Shown in pieces: positions 29,885 to 51,800 of a DNA stretch of 64,000 bases. The stretch's first letter is position 1; each line of letters begins with the position of its first letter. The notes below the pieces were generated by a model, which saw only the letters and a program-made list of their open reading frames with translations, did no database searches and was not told where the DNA came from. The translations under genes were made by a program, and so were the position numbers. The stretch lies in contig NC_053412.1 in the NCBI RefSeq assembly GCF_016859285.1, forward strand, positions 5,455,789 through 5,519,788. Reading direction: 5' to 3'. The DNA is from Xiphias gladius (taxonomy: Eukaryota > Chordata > Actinopteri > Istiophoriformes > Xiphiidae).

Positions 29885-32800
29885 TTAAACATGAACACAT
29901 TTCCCTTTCAGGATCTCCCGCACCTGAAAAAACAGAACTCAAATTATCAGTGTGTCACTCATACCATCTTATTGATCAGTCGGGTTTTTTGCACTACATG
30001 CAGCATAATTTATGATGCTGCCATGGATAAACAATGCCTTATTTTATTTTATTTCTTGCAAGCTAACATGATCCCGTTCTTTTCGCAATGGTCACGGCAT
30101 TCCTGTTCAAGCAACAACAATCTTATTGCATAACAAACTTATTTCCTCATTACAGTATGTTCTCAAATGCCTCAGTTGTAGTTCAGTTAATTAAGTAAAG
30201 TGACAGGACAACACAGGCATTATTTCACACCCCACCTTTTCACCAATGGGTCCTTCGGGCACCAGCTGACACGGAATCTCATTTTCAAAGTTTCGGATCC
30301 CATGGTTTGCTCCTTTTCTCATCAGCAGCTTCACCGCCTCCACTTGAGTTTTACGATTTTGCAAAGAACTGACGATGTGCAGGGCAGTGTTTCCACTGAA
30401 TGTCTGAAATATACAGATCAAGAAGTACACATTACACGCACTCTGCATGTTGTGCAACTGTAGCAACTGTTAGTGTAGACAAAGTCGACATGGGATAACA
30501 CTGTAGGGAATTCCAAATCTTACTGGTATCTTCTGAGATGCTTATTTGATATTATATCCAAAAAGCTGCAAAGCCTCCAATTTAATTTCAAGAAAATGAC
30601 TAACCTTAACATCTACAATGGATAGTGAAGATGGCTGGTCAAGGAAAAGTTGCAACAGCTCCACATTTGCCTCCTCAGAAGCCATGTGAAGACAAGTCCG
30701 TCCACTTTTCAGATCCTAAGGGAATGAAACAAGAATCACTGCATGAAAACAAGGTCATTTTTGCAGCCTCCAAGTCAGGCAATACTGATGATGCAACACT
30801 GCAGCTAATTTGGAGTTTCCACCTTTTCATCACTTGACCACGTGGCTTTGTGATTCCCAAGAAAGTATCTTTCAGTGTATCACTGAGAAAAGAAGACTGA
30901 ATTTGTAGTGAGGAAACTAAGATTGGCGCAGTTACTTCTGATTTAGGTTCAGTCTATAGAGCACAAAAAAACAAAACCCATGTAATGAAGTGTTTATTTG
31001 AAAGCCAAATGCTCTCCGGTAGTTTTAATGGTTACCTTGGTCCTGTGGGAGGCACCCATGAGCAGCAGAGTCTTAATACATTCAACAAACATCTGTCTCC
31101 TTTGCGCCAGCACCATTGCCATGTATGAACACGCATTTTCCAGACACCTCAGCTCTTTAATTACTGCGTTGTGGGACAAGATCGCTGCATGGAGCGGGGT
31201 AAAACCTCCAGAGAGAGAACAGTGCTTTTTAATCACAAAGACATTTTACATTAAAGTCACCAAGTTTTGAGTAAAATAATACATTCTCACCATCATAATT
31301 GAACATTTCAATGTCAATCGGTTGCCCGCTCCCTGTCCTCCAGATGCTCTGTGAAAAATGAATCAAGATAATACAGAAAATATTCAATATATAACAATAA
31401 AATTAACAATCTTGAATTTTTAATAAAGTATAACTATACATTTTCTAAACACAGCATATCATACACAGATATGAGACATACATTTGTCACGGGGTTACAA
31501 GGGGAATTAGTCGATTAATTAGTCTTTCAACAGAAAAGTAGTCTGCAATCATTTTCATAATTGATTCAAATAATTTTTCATTCTCCTAATGGCAGCTTCT
31601 ATATTTTTTGCTTTTCTTTATCTACTCTGATTAAATAGCTTAAGGTTTTGTAATTGTTGGACCACATGACAGTCACCAATAGTTGCAGCCCAGAGGTTCT
31701 GTGGTCAGTGTGTCTGGCTGTAAAAAGTCAGTAACTGACTGAGGACTGAGCCCACAACCTTAAAACTTCAACGTTATGCTACCGCCTGAGGGAGACCGGG
31801 AACACCGCCAGCACCGTTGCACTTGGCACACAAGGAGCTCCTTTATACTTCATATCAATCCATTAGTAGTAAACCTGGGTTATTATCTCCAGTGTAAGAA
31901 TAAAGAGAATGTAATAAAAGAGATTGTTCTTGGTTTGAGACATTGTAAAAACAGCTACAGAAAAATTGCATACCTAATGAGCTTGTTGAGCAATGAGTAG
32001 TTTTTTTGATTGTTTCACATTCTGAAGATTAACCTGTTTGAAGGTTTAAATCGTTAATTCTACCAGGGTGGTAAAAGGAGAGTGTGTTATTTAGCCTTAT
32101 TCCCCTCATTGACAAAATAAAAGACACCCGTTATTATAACGCATTACAATTGAGAGTTAACTGTGACTGTCAGCTGCATAGCAGTCTGCTCAGGAAACTC
32201 AACTTCTGCCTCCTCATTGTCTGTTTTTTTTTTTTCTTCTATTTTTAAATTTCACTTTTTGTGCTTCCAAACTATGTAATTCACGTTGAAATAAAAACGC
32301 GTCATCGTCACAGTCTAACAGTGTTAGACAAGTTACCCGTTTTGAGGGATTAAATTGTAAAATTGACCATGGTGGGCAAAATGAAGACAATTGGTCATCG
32401 GCAGTCACTGACAGTGTAGGGGTTAGAGAAGAGGCCTCCACCACTGCTGGTATTTATTTTGAGTGGCATAAAGGGATATTAAAGATGTTGCAGGTTGAAC
32501 TCTGCCACAACATTTCTTTCCCATTGGAGAATTAAGCCAACAGACTAGTCAGACACTGACAAATTAACCATCTGATCTGCTGAGTCGTGTCGGGGGTTTT
32601 GACGTTACTTGTGCTCATTATATAAAAGAGATCTGAAGCCTCAGCTCTTACACAAGAGTATGTCCTTATTATGCTTAGCTATCATCAATGACATTGTCAT
32701 TGGATGTTGATAAAAATTCAACGAAATTTTAAGGATTCTTAACAAAAAAAGGTAAAAATAATAATAATAATAATGGGGACAGATCTTGTACTGCTACACC

Positions 32801-35486
32801 AAGGGAGTCCATCATCACGCCGCCTCTACATTTTATTCGACGCTAAACTGAAGTTGAATCCATGACTTTTAAATTTGACTTGTGTTGATGCATCAACACT
32901 GAATTCTTACCTGAAGAGTGAGAAAGTGGCCTTTCTCAGCGCACACATGCAAAGGAGATCGGCCCCAGAAGTCACGAGTGTTGATTTGTGCTCCGTGTCG
33001 CAGCAGGTCCCGGACAATTAAATGCTGATTGGTGGCAGCTGCTATCTGAAGAGCTGTCTGCGTACACAGAGTATGAAAATCGGCATTAATGATACGTGTT
33101 AGTGCTCTTTAAATGAGATGAACACATACAGCCTTGTTACGCGTGTGTACCTGCCCATTGTGCTCTTTCACGTCCAGAGAGCCACAGCTGGCCATTTTTC
33201 CAGCAAGCACGTAGACCAGAGCCCGTCTACCTTGTGCCACTGCTATGTGCAGAAATCTGGCAGTCGGAAAATAAAGATGGTTACGGTATAGCCACATGCA
33301 ATTTATGTCCACGTGTCAATGTTATGTTACTTGGGTCGGGTTTGCATTCCTGTTAAAACCACATGGAGTAATTAGTCATTACTTTTAGGTAACCGTTTCA
33401 ACCCCATTGGTTTCAGCTATTTATACATTCATTCTAGCTATTTCAACTATTTATCCATTACTTTTAGTTATTTCAACAGTTCATTTGTTATGTTTAGTCA
33501 TTTCAACCATTTATCATTATTTTTAAGCTACTTCAACTGTTACTTTGCTACTTTGAGCCATTTATTTCAACTGTTTATCCATTAGTTTGAACTACTTCAA
33601 CCACTCATCTTTTGCTTTTAACAAGCTCTTTCAACTTCTCTGCTTTGCTAACTTGCTAACTAGCATTAACTTGCCTTTTTACGCACTCTTAATTTGATAA
33701 TTTCATTGAAAATTTACCCATGCAACCTCCCTGACAACTGCACAAGTACCCCATTGGGTACATTGTACTGTGTTCGGGGAATCACTGGTCTAAATAGGGA
33801 CTTTCTTTTATCCACACATACGTGTCACCGTCTACATCTTGCATGTTCAGCAGCTCGGGAGAAACTCCTCCAACTCTCTGTGCCTCTCGCTGTATTTGCC
33901 AGTGAAACAACGACATTTTGACCTCAGCAGCCGGAGCCGCCTGTCCACGCAGGGCCGGATGTTGCGTCTGCGGCGGGGCAATGTGGCCACTTTCGGGAGA
34001 AGCGGGAGGGAAAGGAGTGGGCTTCGTTGGGTTTACTGGTGCTTGAGCGCCCAACATGCGAGGCCTCACGTCACTGGCAAAGGTCTCAGGTTTTGCAGAT
34101 TTAAGTGTAGGCTCCATGTTGTAGTCCTCAGTGATAAGACAGCCTGGTGAAAAAAAAAACAGAAATGATGTTATAATACTTTATCACAAGTAAAACTCCT
34201 GCTTCCCTTCTGAAACACAGTGGAGTGCAAATACAAAGCAGTTGTGAAATTAAACTAAGTACATTTACTCCAGTACTGTACTACAGTAAATTTCTGAAGT
34301 ACTTGTTCTTTACTTGACCTTTTCCATTTTATGCTACTATATACTTTTACTCCACTATGCATTTCATAGGGAAATATTGTACTTTTTACCCCACTACATG
34401 TATCTGGTAGCTTTGGTTACTGGTCACTTTGCAAAATCACATTATTAACACAAAATATAATCATCAAATAAATTATGAAATGCTATTACAGATTAGGCTA
34501 TCCAGCTGTATATGCAGTAGTAAAAATCAGTCCCTAGCTGCAACATTAAAGCAATGCATCAATTATTATAATCCAATTATATATTATTCTGATGTGGATC
34601 ATTTCGCATTATGAGTGCTTTCACTTTTGCTACATTAAGTATATTTTGCTGCTAATTCTTAACGTTCTTTTACTCAAGTAAAATTTTCAGTTCGCGACTT
34701 TTACTCAAGAGTATTTTCTAAGCTGTGGTATTTTACTGAGGTGAAAGATCAGACTACTTCGTCCACCACTGATGTGAAGGAGCAAGTAACATACAAATAC
34801 CTCAAATATGTACCTAAGTATGACGCATGAGTAAATGTAGCTTTTTAGAATGCTCTGGCTGGAAGCTGGCAAATTCAGACGGAAATGTGTGATCAATAAC
34901 ATGTAGGGTAACATTGTGGTCTATATAACTGTATGTAAATTAAGTGAACAACCTAAACTGAACAACAAACAAGTAGATAATGTGTTTAACCTCTTTGAAT
35001 GATTTAGAAAAGCAAGGAAGGATTATTGTGCATGCAAGGTTTCATTTTTGTAGGGCTCCAACATACAGTCCGTCCCAGGCGTAAAATGAAATTATAAAAA
35101 CAAACGCTTTAAAATGAGTCGTACTGAAAAAAAAAAAAAAAGTCAGCCTCAGCTTGAGGTTATTGGGCTCATTTTGCAATGAAAGCACGAGGTTTGGCAA
35201 GGTAAAGGTACTTGGCCGTGTTGTGAAGTATTGGCCTGCTGTTTTAATGTCAATAGAAAGACAAATTCAACCCTTAAGTTGGTCCACTTCCTTGGTTTCC
35301 CTGTGCCTTGAGACAAATGGAATCAAAGGTTCAGGAAAACGAAGATTAGAGAGTATGTCTGCGGATAGAATTTCATTCTTTTGAAGTTGGTGCACATCTT
35401 CTTACCATAATTAAAAACTCACCTTTATGACGGTGGCTTGAGTGGTTGGCCATTCCTCTGGACTCGTTCACTCTTGGATCCAACAT
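29885..35486 (-). CDS. nfkbiz: Short nuclear IkB protein of the IkB-zeta type, ankyrin repeats
   Basis: Nine exons, in transcript order: 35486-35423, 34143-33822, 33256-33151, 33057-32911, 31348-31291, 31205-31036, 30715-30605, 30403-30236 and 29923-29885, giving 394 residues. IkB-zeta proteins bind NF-kB p50/p52 in the nucleus and adjust transcription of secondary inflammatory genes. The ankyrin part starts near residue 125 (DGDT, then FLHIAVAQGRRALVYVLAGK). It continues with EHNGQTALQIAAATNQHLIV, WGRSPLHVCAEKGH, YDGFTPLHAAILSHNAVIKE, SGRTCLHMASEEANVELLQL, SGNTALHIVSSLQ and LLMRKGA, and ends VREILKGKCVHV. These blocks follow human NFKBIZ much more closely than NFKBID. Human NFKBIZ has about 440 residues before the repeats; here there are about 125, Pro/Ala-rich, with FHWQIQREAQ just before the repeats as in IkB-zeta. 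It may be a short paralogue or may have undetected upstream exons. All splice phases agree. Confidence 0.9.
31490..31695 (-). repeat. Interspersed repeat remnant in nfkbiz-like intron
   Basis: The stretch runs from GGAATTAGTCGATTAATTAGTC to CACCAATAGTTGCAGCCC. I recognise both parts from an abundant fish repeat whose ends read GTTGCAGCCC in the opposite orientation. Target-site duplications were not found. It lies in the intron between 31349 and 32910; the rest of that intron holds nothing I recognise. Confidence 0.5.
33390..33640 (+). repeat. Degenerate minisatellite, unit about 30 bp, (TTTCAACYATTTATCCATTACTTTTAGYTA)n
   Basis: Successive units such as ATTTCAACTATTTATCCATT, ATTTCAACAGTTCATTTGTT and ATTTCAACCATTTATCATT show a roughly 30-bp period with drift. 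The array lies in the intron between nfkbiz-like exons 2 and 3. Confidence 0.75.
34218..34771. mobile_element. Non-autonomous hAT-like repeat in nfkbiz-like intron 1
   Basis: The copy includes AAACTAAGTACATTTACTCC, CTACTATATACTTTTACTCC, AATATTGTACTTTTTACCCC and an ACTACTTCGTCCACCACTG end. These are landmarks of the CAGTGGTGG-ended fish element also seen at 9400-10716. The right terminus CCACCACTG is clear. The left terminus (CAGTGGAG at 34218) is less certain, and I found no matching flanking octamers. Confidence 0.6.
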
Positions 35487-38340
35487 GTTTAACGAGAGTT
35501 ATTTATTAACACACGAGCTGACTTGCAAATGAAGTTTCCCCTCTCCCACACACCTGGAATGTGGGCCGGCCGTCAAGACAGGGCTGTGAAGTGTTCATCA
35601 CAGGCTGCAATTATAAAGCGTGTATAACTGGCTCACCTGCGGGAACCTTTCTGCTTGTCACCGCAATGCCAGAAATGAGGAAAAACTGCCATACAGAATG
35701 CCCCACACATGACACAACTTCCTGGTCGACACATTCAAAATAAAGGTATTTAAGTTAGACCTGGAGGGTGAGTCAGTTTGAAGCCCGGACTAGCTGCTGA
35801 GGGTCAGTTGATATGCAAATGAGCTCAGTGGTATTCATACATATGCAAAACTACGGAACATTAAAGCTGCTAAGTGAATAAGTAACTGAACTGCAGAGCA
35901 AATTTGAAATATGAGTACTGGCTACGGCAAGGACAAAATGGAGTTATATGTAATTAAATATTTCCCGTGAAGTTAACCATAAAGACAGACCCAACATTCA
36001 CCAAATTAAAGAGCAGTCCAAATATGGCCTGTGTTTTTTTTTTTTTTTTCATGACAGCAGAGGAAATACAGTACATGCATTTGTAATAAAATGCAGTACT
36101 ACAAAGTTCTCTTTACAAATTAAAATCGCAGTTCGCAGCAAAACAATTGTACAATGTTCACCAGGAAAAAACTTATCTAACTAGCGAATAGTGAACCCAA
36201 TAAAACATGAACAAAGAAAAGGTCTGTCGCACCCACATTTCATCCTTTGTCTTGCAGTAATCAGTGTTGGTATCAATGTTTTCTTTAGATATTTAAAGAC
36301 AATCATTTAGCACCATATAAAACCAAAGTGCAACAGGAAAACTCAAGACAAAGCAAGTTCATTTTCGATGATATTTATTCTCCCATAAAACCTGTTTCCA
36401 TACACACACAGTTTTCTCATTTTAAACACACTACATTTCCAAAAACGCAATGTCTGTTGTACATTTGTTCCTCGTGTCTCCTTTTCATAAATCAGCCACC
36501 AGCATTTAAAGGTCAGCGCATCTGGAACACCAGAATTGGGTTTAAATGTCCCAATGCCTGTATAGGTTTGTACACTGCTTTCATGCTTGCGGCCATTTTA
36601 AGTCTATTTCTCTGATTTCACTTGTTTTAGTTTTAAACACTTCAATGAAACCCTCTTTACCCAAAACGACTTTCATTAAATTAAATCCGTTAATAAATAT
36701 CCATTAGCAAATTGTGTTTGTATCCCAATAGAGCTCTTTTTTCATGCCTTCCATGGACTGTACAGTTTAATAAATAACTGCATAACTATACAGAGCAACC
36801 AGAAAAGCAAAATTGCCCATTGAAGTACTGGCTTGCTTTCTGTTTCTGTGCCACACAGTAGACAAACATGACAAATATGGGGCAGAAGAATAAATACTGA
36901 TATTCATTTACTCACTCCTACTTCCTCAAGGATAAATCTTCAAACCTTTACTATATAGCAAATGGACTTACTTTGATTGTTTGAGTTCCTATGGTTTTAT
37001 AAAGGTCCCTCTGAATTAAGTATTCATTTAAATAATTTAATGTTTTATTGCAATAAAGCTGCTTCATCGAGAGTTGTATTGAACATTTGCATTTGAATTG
37101 TTCATCACAAGGCTTTTACGTAATGTGACATGTTTTGCATAACGTGGAAGTTATTCAAACTTTCAGGTTCCCATGATAAATTATTGATAAAAAACAAACG
37201 ACAAAACAGAAAAATGATTGCATCACCTTGCGACCAAATGAACAGTATTATGAGTTCTGTGGAAAGTAATGCTATTTGTCATAAAATTGAATCTTAACCG
37301 TGATAGGCCCTAAAACCTTCAAGCTTCCTGGAATGAAAAAGCTTAAGACCAAAATTCAATCTACAAAATAAATTAATCATTAACTAGTTGACTCAGATTT
37401 TATCCCGTAAGGATGTTCATAGTTTTCTGGCTTCTGTCAAATTCACAGAAATATACCTTTTAACCTACAGTATGCCTGTTTACTCCTAGAATGCCTTCAT
37501 ATCGTGTGAACACAGAAATCCAAAATCGTCTGCCAAAGTCCCCATCATTGCCCATCACCGCATGTTTGCCCATTGCAGCATACATATATTCACTTTTTAC
37601 ACACATTCAAGTTTGTAAAACAACATCAGCTTCTAACTCTACGTGTCTTAATCCCAACTGTTTGAAGACAAATACAGTGTGGTCCCAAAGTCTGAGACCA
37701 CTTTCCCGTTCTGAGAAACTATACAGACTATATAGACTCTCGTTAGTACACAGCTCCCATGAGACAAAACAAAAAAAATATAAAGTGCTCTAATAATTCC
37801 TCTGTAGCTCATAGTGGTGGCCCTGGAACAACAAAACATCAGAAGATGACTGTTGGAAGATTGTTCGGTAACATGGACATGACGAATTACAACAAGTGAT
37901 GTAAATTAGACAGTGAACTTCACTGAACTGTGCGGTGGAAAGATAACAATCTGAACTATCATCAGTAGAGTCTCTACATAAATAAGATCAGAATTAATAC
38001 CGTATCACCATTGTTTTAAAAAAAAACAAAAAACAAAACAAAAAAACAACACTGCATGCACACTCATGCTAAAATTCATGTCTAATGAAATGATGTTTCT
38101 TTTCTCTGCAGCAAAGAAAAATAGTCTTAAAAAAACAATGAGAATAATAAAGAAAACTCCCATTTGTCAGTTCAAATGTGTCCCAGTTTTCCAGTCAGTT
38201 TTAAGATCAGACAAGAGCGACCTTCTTCTGGAATGCCTTTTGGAAAAACAGTGCAACTGAGAGTAACCGTGGTGGGTCCAGCACGTGGAGCATTTGTTTC
38301 CACTTTCCCTCTTTGCTTCAATGCCTCCAGGAGTCTCAGC
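35487..38340. other. Intergenic: nfkbiz-like upstream region and gk 3' UTR
   Basis: The first few hundred bases upstream of the nuclear IkB start should contain its promoter. The portion adjoining 38340 is the probable 3' UTR of minus-strand gk. A minus-strand AATAAA (TTTATT at 37044-37049) lies 1.3 kb beyond the gk stop and is a possible end. No other exon was recognised. Confidence 0.45.
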
Positions 38341-47623
<9,283 letters not shown>

Positions 47624-48150
47624 GGTGCCGTTCATGGGCAGCCCCGGAGCTTCGACACCGAGCTGGAGCGGAGACCGTTTACTACCAACACCGGGAAACG
47701 CTGTTCAACCGTCAACCTCAGCCAAAGTCGGGCGGTCAGTCGCGGCCTTCACACGTAAATGTTGAACCTGGCCATCAGTGATGACGAAGCCAGTTGTGTC
47801 CTGGCAACAACGGTGTAGAAATTGTTGTATGTATGTATGTTTTTGGATATTCTCACAAAGCTTTTCGGTAAAATACCAAGCATTCAGTGAGGAGTTTAGC
47901 AATTTGCCATCTTATATCTAACTATATTCAATTTTTTTTTATTCGTCACATATTGACTTAAAAAAAAAGTCACAGTATGTATAATTGATATTTTTTCTCA
48001 TGGTTTTACCTTGTAATAATATGTTTCAAAAGCAAAGCTACATAAGCAAGTTTCACGAACATTGTCTGTACTCTTTATTATCGTGTGTTTTTTATTTAAT
48101 TTGTGGATGACAGTCGACACTCAGTCTGTGGAAATGAACAAAAACCGTAA
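47624..48150. promoter_or_regulatory. gk promoter side of the divergent gk/wbp4 region
   Basis: The gk first exon and the 100 bases upstream are relatively CpG-rich (GCGGCCCAAGC, GGTGCGAGGACGCAG) with no TATA box, as expected of a housekeeping CpG-type promoter. The rest of the stretch is AT-rich with no other recognisable feature. The precise transcription start cannot be read from the sequence. Confidence 0.35.
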
Positions 48151-48222
48151 TTCCCATACCGGGAGTCGAACCCGGGCCGCCTGGGTGAAAACCAGGAATC
48201 CTAACCGCTAGACCATATGGGA
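48151..48222 (-). tRNA. tRNA-Glu (anticodon TTC)
   Basis: The minus strand reads TCCCATATGGTCTAGCGGTT at the 5' end and GGGTTCGACTCCCGGTATGGGAA at the 3' end, 72 nt in all. The acceptor stem TCCCATA pairs with TATGGGA, leaving A as discriminator. The anticodon arm CCTGGTTTTCACCCAGG presents TTC. A box (TGGTCTAGCGG) and B box (GGTTCGACTCC) are intact. The sequence is essentially identical to vertebrate tRNA-Glu(TTC). No T-run of four or more immediately follows on the minus strand. It stands alone between divergent gk and wbp4. Confidence 0.98.
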
Positions 48223-48892
48223 AGATATACAAAACAGCACATCTTACGACATTTAAATTTATTAACATTATATACACATTGAACGCATTAATGTGTGTGT
48301 ATGTTGTTATTTGTTGAAAGGTGTAGCTTCCTACAGTGTTTGTATTTCTCAAATTTTGATATTGTTGTTAAACAAATTTAAAAAAACAAAAAAACACATC
48401 ATCACATTTAAAGAAAATAATAATAATAAGGGTTCATTAGCTTTTTGTGTTTCTTGGTCCATAATGATTACAATCTTAGTTCTATTATCGTTTTTATTAT
48501 TATCTGTTCTATTTTCTATCTTATATTTCTACAAAGTATTTCTATATTACTCCAATAGGGGGCAATAAAATATCAAAACAAACTGGTAGACCTTCCGCTC
48601 GACGTCCTTACATATCAAACTGCCCGATGCGATCAAGCTGCTCCACAACCTCTTAAAGATTTTTATTTATTTACATATTTCTGCATCTATTTGTTCATTA
48701 TTTTTGCTACATTTTCTTTTTTTTTTCTAACATCTTATTTCAGGTTAGGGGCTCGTTTGTTTGGCGAGAGGCGATGGCGTCATCACTAACGGACGTTGTT
48801 GTCATTCTTGAAATGTGGGAAGCGGTGATCTCTTCTTGTTTGGTTCTTTTTAAATTCTTCGTCGCACTTTAATCCACCAAGACCTAACTGAA
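48223..48892. promoter_or_regulatory. Upstream region and 5' UTR of wbp4
   Basis: The first exon of wbp4 ends at 48894 with AAAT|GTAAGT, and its 5' UTR lies just upstream. The segment around 48760-48800 (GGCGAGAGGCGATGGCGTCATCACTAACG) contains a CRE-like TGGCGTCATCA string, a plausible promoter element. Farther upstream the sequence is AT-rich and featureless. Confidence 0.35.
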
Positions 48893-51800
48893 ATGTAAGT
48901 GAAGCGATACACTAAGGAATTTTTTCTGCATAATATGTAGCACAACGGGTGAATTGCTTGGCCCTTGGGCAGGAATTCACAAGGTTAGCCTCGTTAGCTG
49001 CCCAAGCTAAAGCCATTCTTACTCATTCATATCTTTGTTAGCTAATAATAGTTTTTTTTTGTTGTGAATTTTCAGGGCCGACTACTGGAAGTCACAACCG
49101 AGGAAATTCTGTCAGTATTGCAAGTGCTGGATTGCGGACAATAAGCCTGTGAGTAGACCGAAATGTGCTTTACATGTATCTGAGGACACTATCCAATAAT
49201 GTGATGCTAATGTCTGTTCTTATGTTTCTTTTGCTCTGCAGAGCATTGAGTTCCATGAAAGAGGGAAGAATCACAAAGAAAATGTGGCTGCCAAAATTTC
49301 AGAGGTAGTAACATTTATTTAATTTACTTTCTTATGTTTGTGTTTAAGCAAGGGACTAAATGCTCCACCTTTCAGGATGTGAAATGCTGCCAACTTTTAA
49401 TTTAGTACACAATGTGATCCACAGAAATAAAAGAAGCTAAAGGAGTGTTTTACTTAAAAAGTCACATACTGAAATGATTAGTTGTGGAACTTTATTTTAG
49501 TTAATGGTGGTAAAATTATCTGCACTTTATACTTGTCCAGTTTTGGTAAACCTGTCTTATTAATAACATGCCTGCATTTAATTGGGAAAAAAAACTATAG
49601 TTTAAGTTTGTTTCCCATTTTAGTCAAAAATTCAGTATTCAGAGTTGAATTTCATAATCTGAATGAACCCTGTCCATGCAGATTCTCAGTCTGCTTGCTG
49701 ATTCACAAGCACTCAGGTGCACATAGATTTACATTACGTATGGCTGCAGCTAATGATTATTTTAACTACCAGTTAATGTGGTGATATTATTTATTTTTAT
49801 CTTATTTATTTTTTCGAGTAATCAATTAATCCTTTTCTATAAAATAGAGAAAATTGCCCGTTATTTCCAATAGACCATGGTGACATCTTGAGATGTCTTG
49901 GTTTGTCTGACCAGCAGTCCAAAATCCAAAGATATTCAGTTTACTGTCATTTGAAACAAAGAAAAACATAAAATCTATTAAAATATTTGACTTTTTTTTT
50001 TTTTTGGAAAAATTACTAAAACAATTATTTGATTATTAAAATAGTAGATTAATTTTCTGTCAATTGGCTACTTGTTGCCGCTCTAATTTACATTGCTATA
50101 AAACACAAATATAAATGTTCTGTATTCATCAATACGGATTCTCAGTGACACACAGGCATGAATACTAACAGTCAAGAAAAACATGCCTGTCTTGGCACCG
50201 CTCTCAGGACTGGCCTGGGAGATAAGGTCAAGGCGTAACACTCTGACTTTAAAGCTCTCTTCTGATTGGCTGCTGGCAGCTGTCACTCAGGTTTTCCTAT
50301 CTTTCTCTATGCAGATTAAAAAGAAGAGCATTGAAAAGGCGAAGCAGGAGGAACGTATGACTAAAGAGTTTGCTGCGATGGAGGAGGCTGCGATGAAGGC
50401 GTATCAGGAAGATCTGAAGAGGATGGAAAGGGAGGCAGCAGGTAATTGTTTGACATTTTATTGATGTGGGCTATGTTTGAGGATTTTTTTTCTCTTTGAT
50501 TATATTTAAATTGTTTTTATGTTAGGATCAGGGTCACCAGCCCAAGCAACAACAACAACAACGCAGCCACAACTTCAGGTAAAAGTCCAGCCCCAAAAAC
50601 AGCAAAAGAAAGAGCAGAAAGGAAACAAGAAGTTCACAGAGAAACCAAAACCACAGGTTTGGGTTGAAGGACAGACAGATGATGGACACACATACTATTA
50701 CAACACAATAACTGGAGGTGAGGAAACCTGAAAATGCAACTCTTCTTTAACACAAAACTGTCCTTTATACACACATATTCCCACAATATTTTTATATTTC
50801 ACGTGAACCTGACTCTTTCCAATGTGGGTGTGGTATTATGATGTCTTTGTATTGTAACTACAGAATCTCAATGGGACAAACCCGAGGGCTTCAAGGGAGA
50901 AGGTTCGGCCTCTGCACTCCCTGGGCAGACTGAGGTTAATTTAAAAAAAAAAAAAAAGTTTTTGTTTTTGTGCATTTTTAGTATATTATTTTATTTTAAA
51001 CTGCATTGTATTGTATGTTGTTTTCATGACATGCATTTATACATTATTATTGTGTTTCTCTTTAGAGCTCTTCAAGCTCTCCTTGGATGGAAGCCATCAG
51101 TCCTGATGGTTATACATATTACTATAACACAGAGACTGGAGGTGGGATGTTTTTATGCAATTACACTTTCTTTTAATTACTGTTTAATCCACTTATTTTC
51201 TGTGTGCTTTGCTCTTATTTCTGGATTTCATGTCTTATTCTTTATGGAGATTCTGTCTGATGATCACATGCTATGTCCTTCTCACCTCACAGAAACCAGC
51301 TGGGAGAAACGGCCAGACTTTCCTTCAAAAGAGGCATCTGGATCTGGGTCCAGCAAAGAAGAAGAGAGTCAGGAGGAGCCTTCAACCCCTCAGCCCGAGC
51401 CACTTTCAGGAGAAGAGAGCTCCAACGGGGCACAGGGATCTCAGGAAGCTGACCTCCCTGAACAAGCCAGTCAGCAGCCCAGAATCCCAAAGATCAGCTT
51501 CAGGGTGAGAGGAGTCCTGGTAGTGCATAAGAATTAGTAAAAAGTATTTTAACTTCTGCTGGTTAAGATTCTGTGGGGAAAAAAAATTCCAGACATCACA
51601 ATTTTCCTCCTTGTTTTTTGTTTTCAGAAAAGGAAAGCAGAGGCCGAGGCCTCAGAAAAGGAGGGAGAAGATAAAGCCAGTGATGATTCTCCCAAAGAGG
51701 ATGCTGAAGAGATGAAAAAAGATGAAGAGGTCCAGAGCACAACAGCTGCACCTGAGGAGAAGAAAGAGGAAGAGGTGACACAAGCCAAAAGGCCGAAAGC

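Noticed and set aside
29730-29942. Longer final exon of the nuclear IkB gene in the frame starting MSSVFSGAG
   Set aside because: A clear acceptor at 29924 gives VREILKGKCVHV and a stop, matching the IkB-zeta C-terminus; the longer frame is out of phase.
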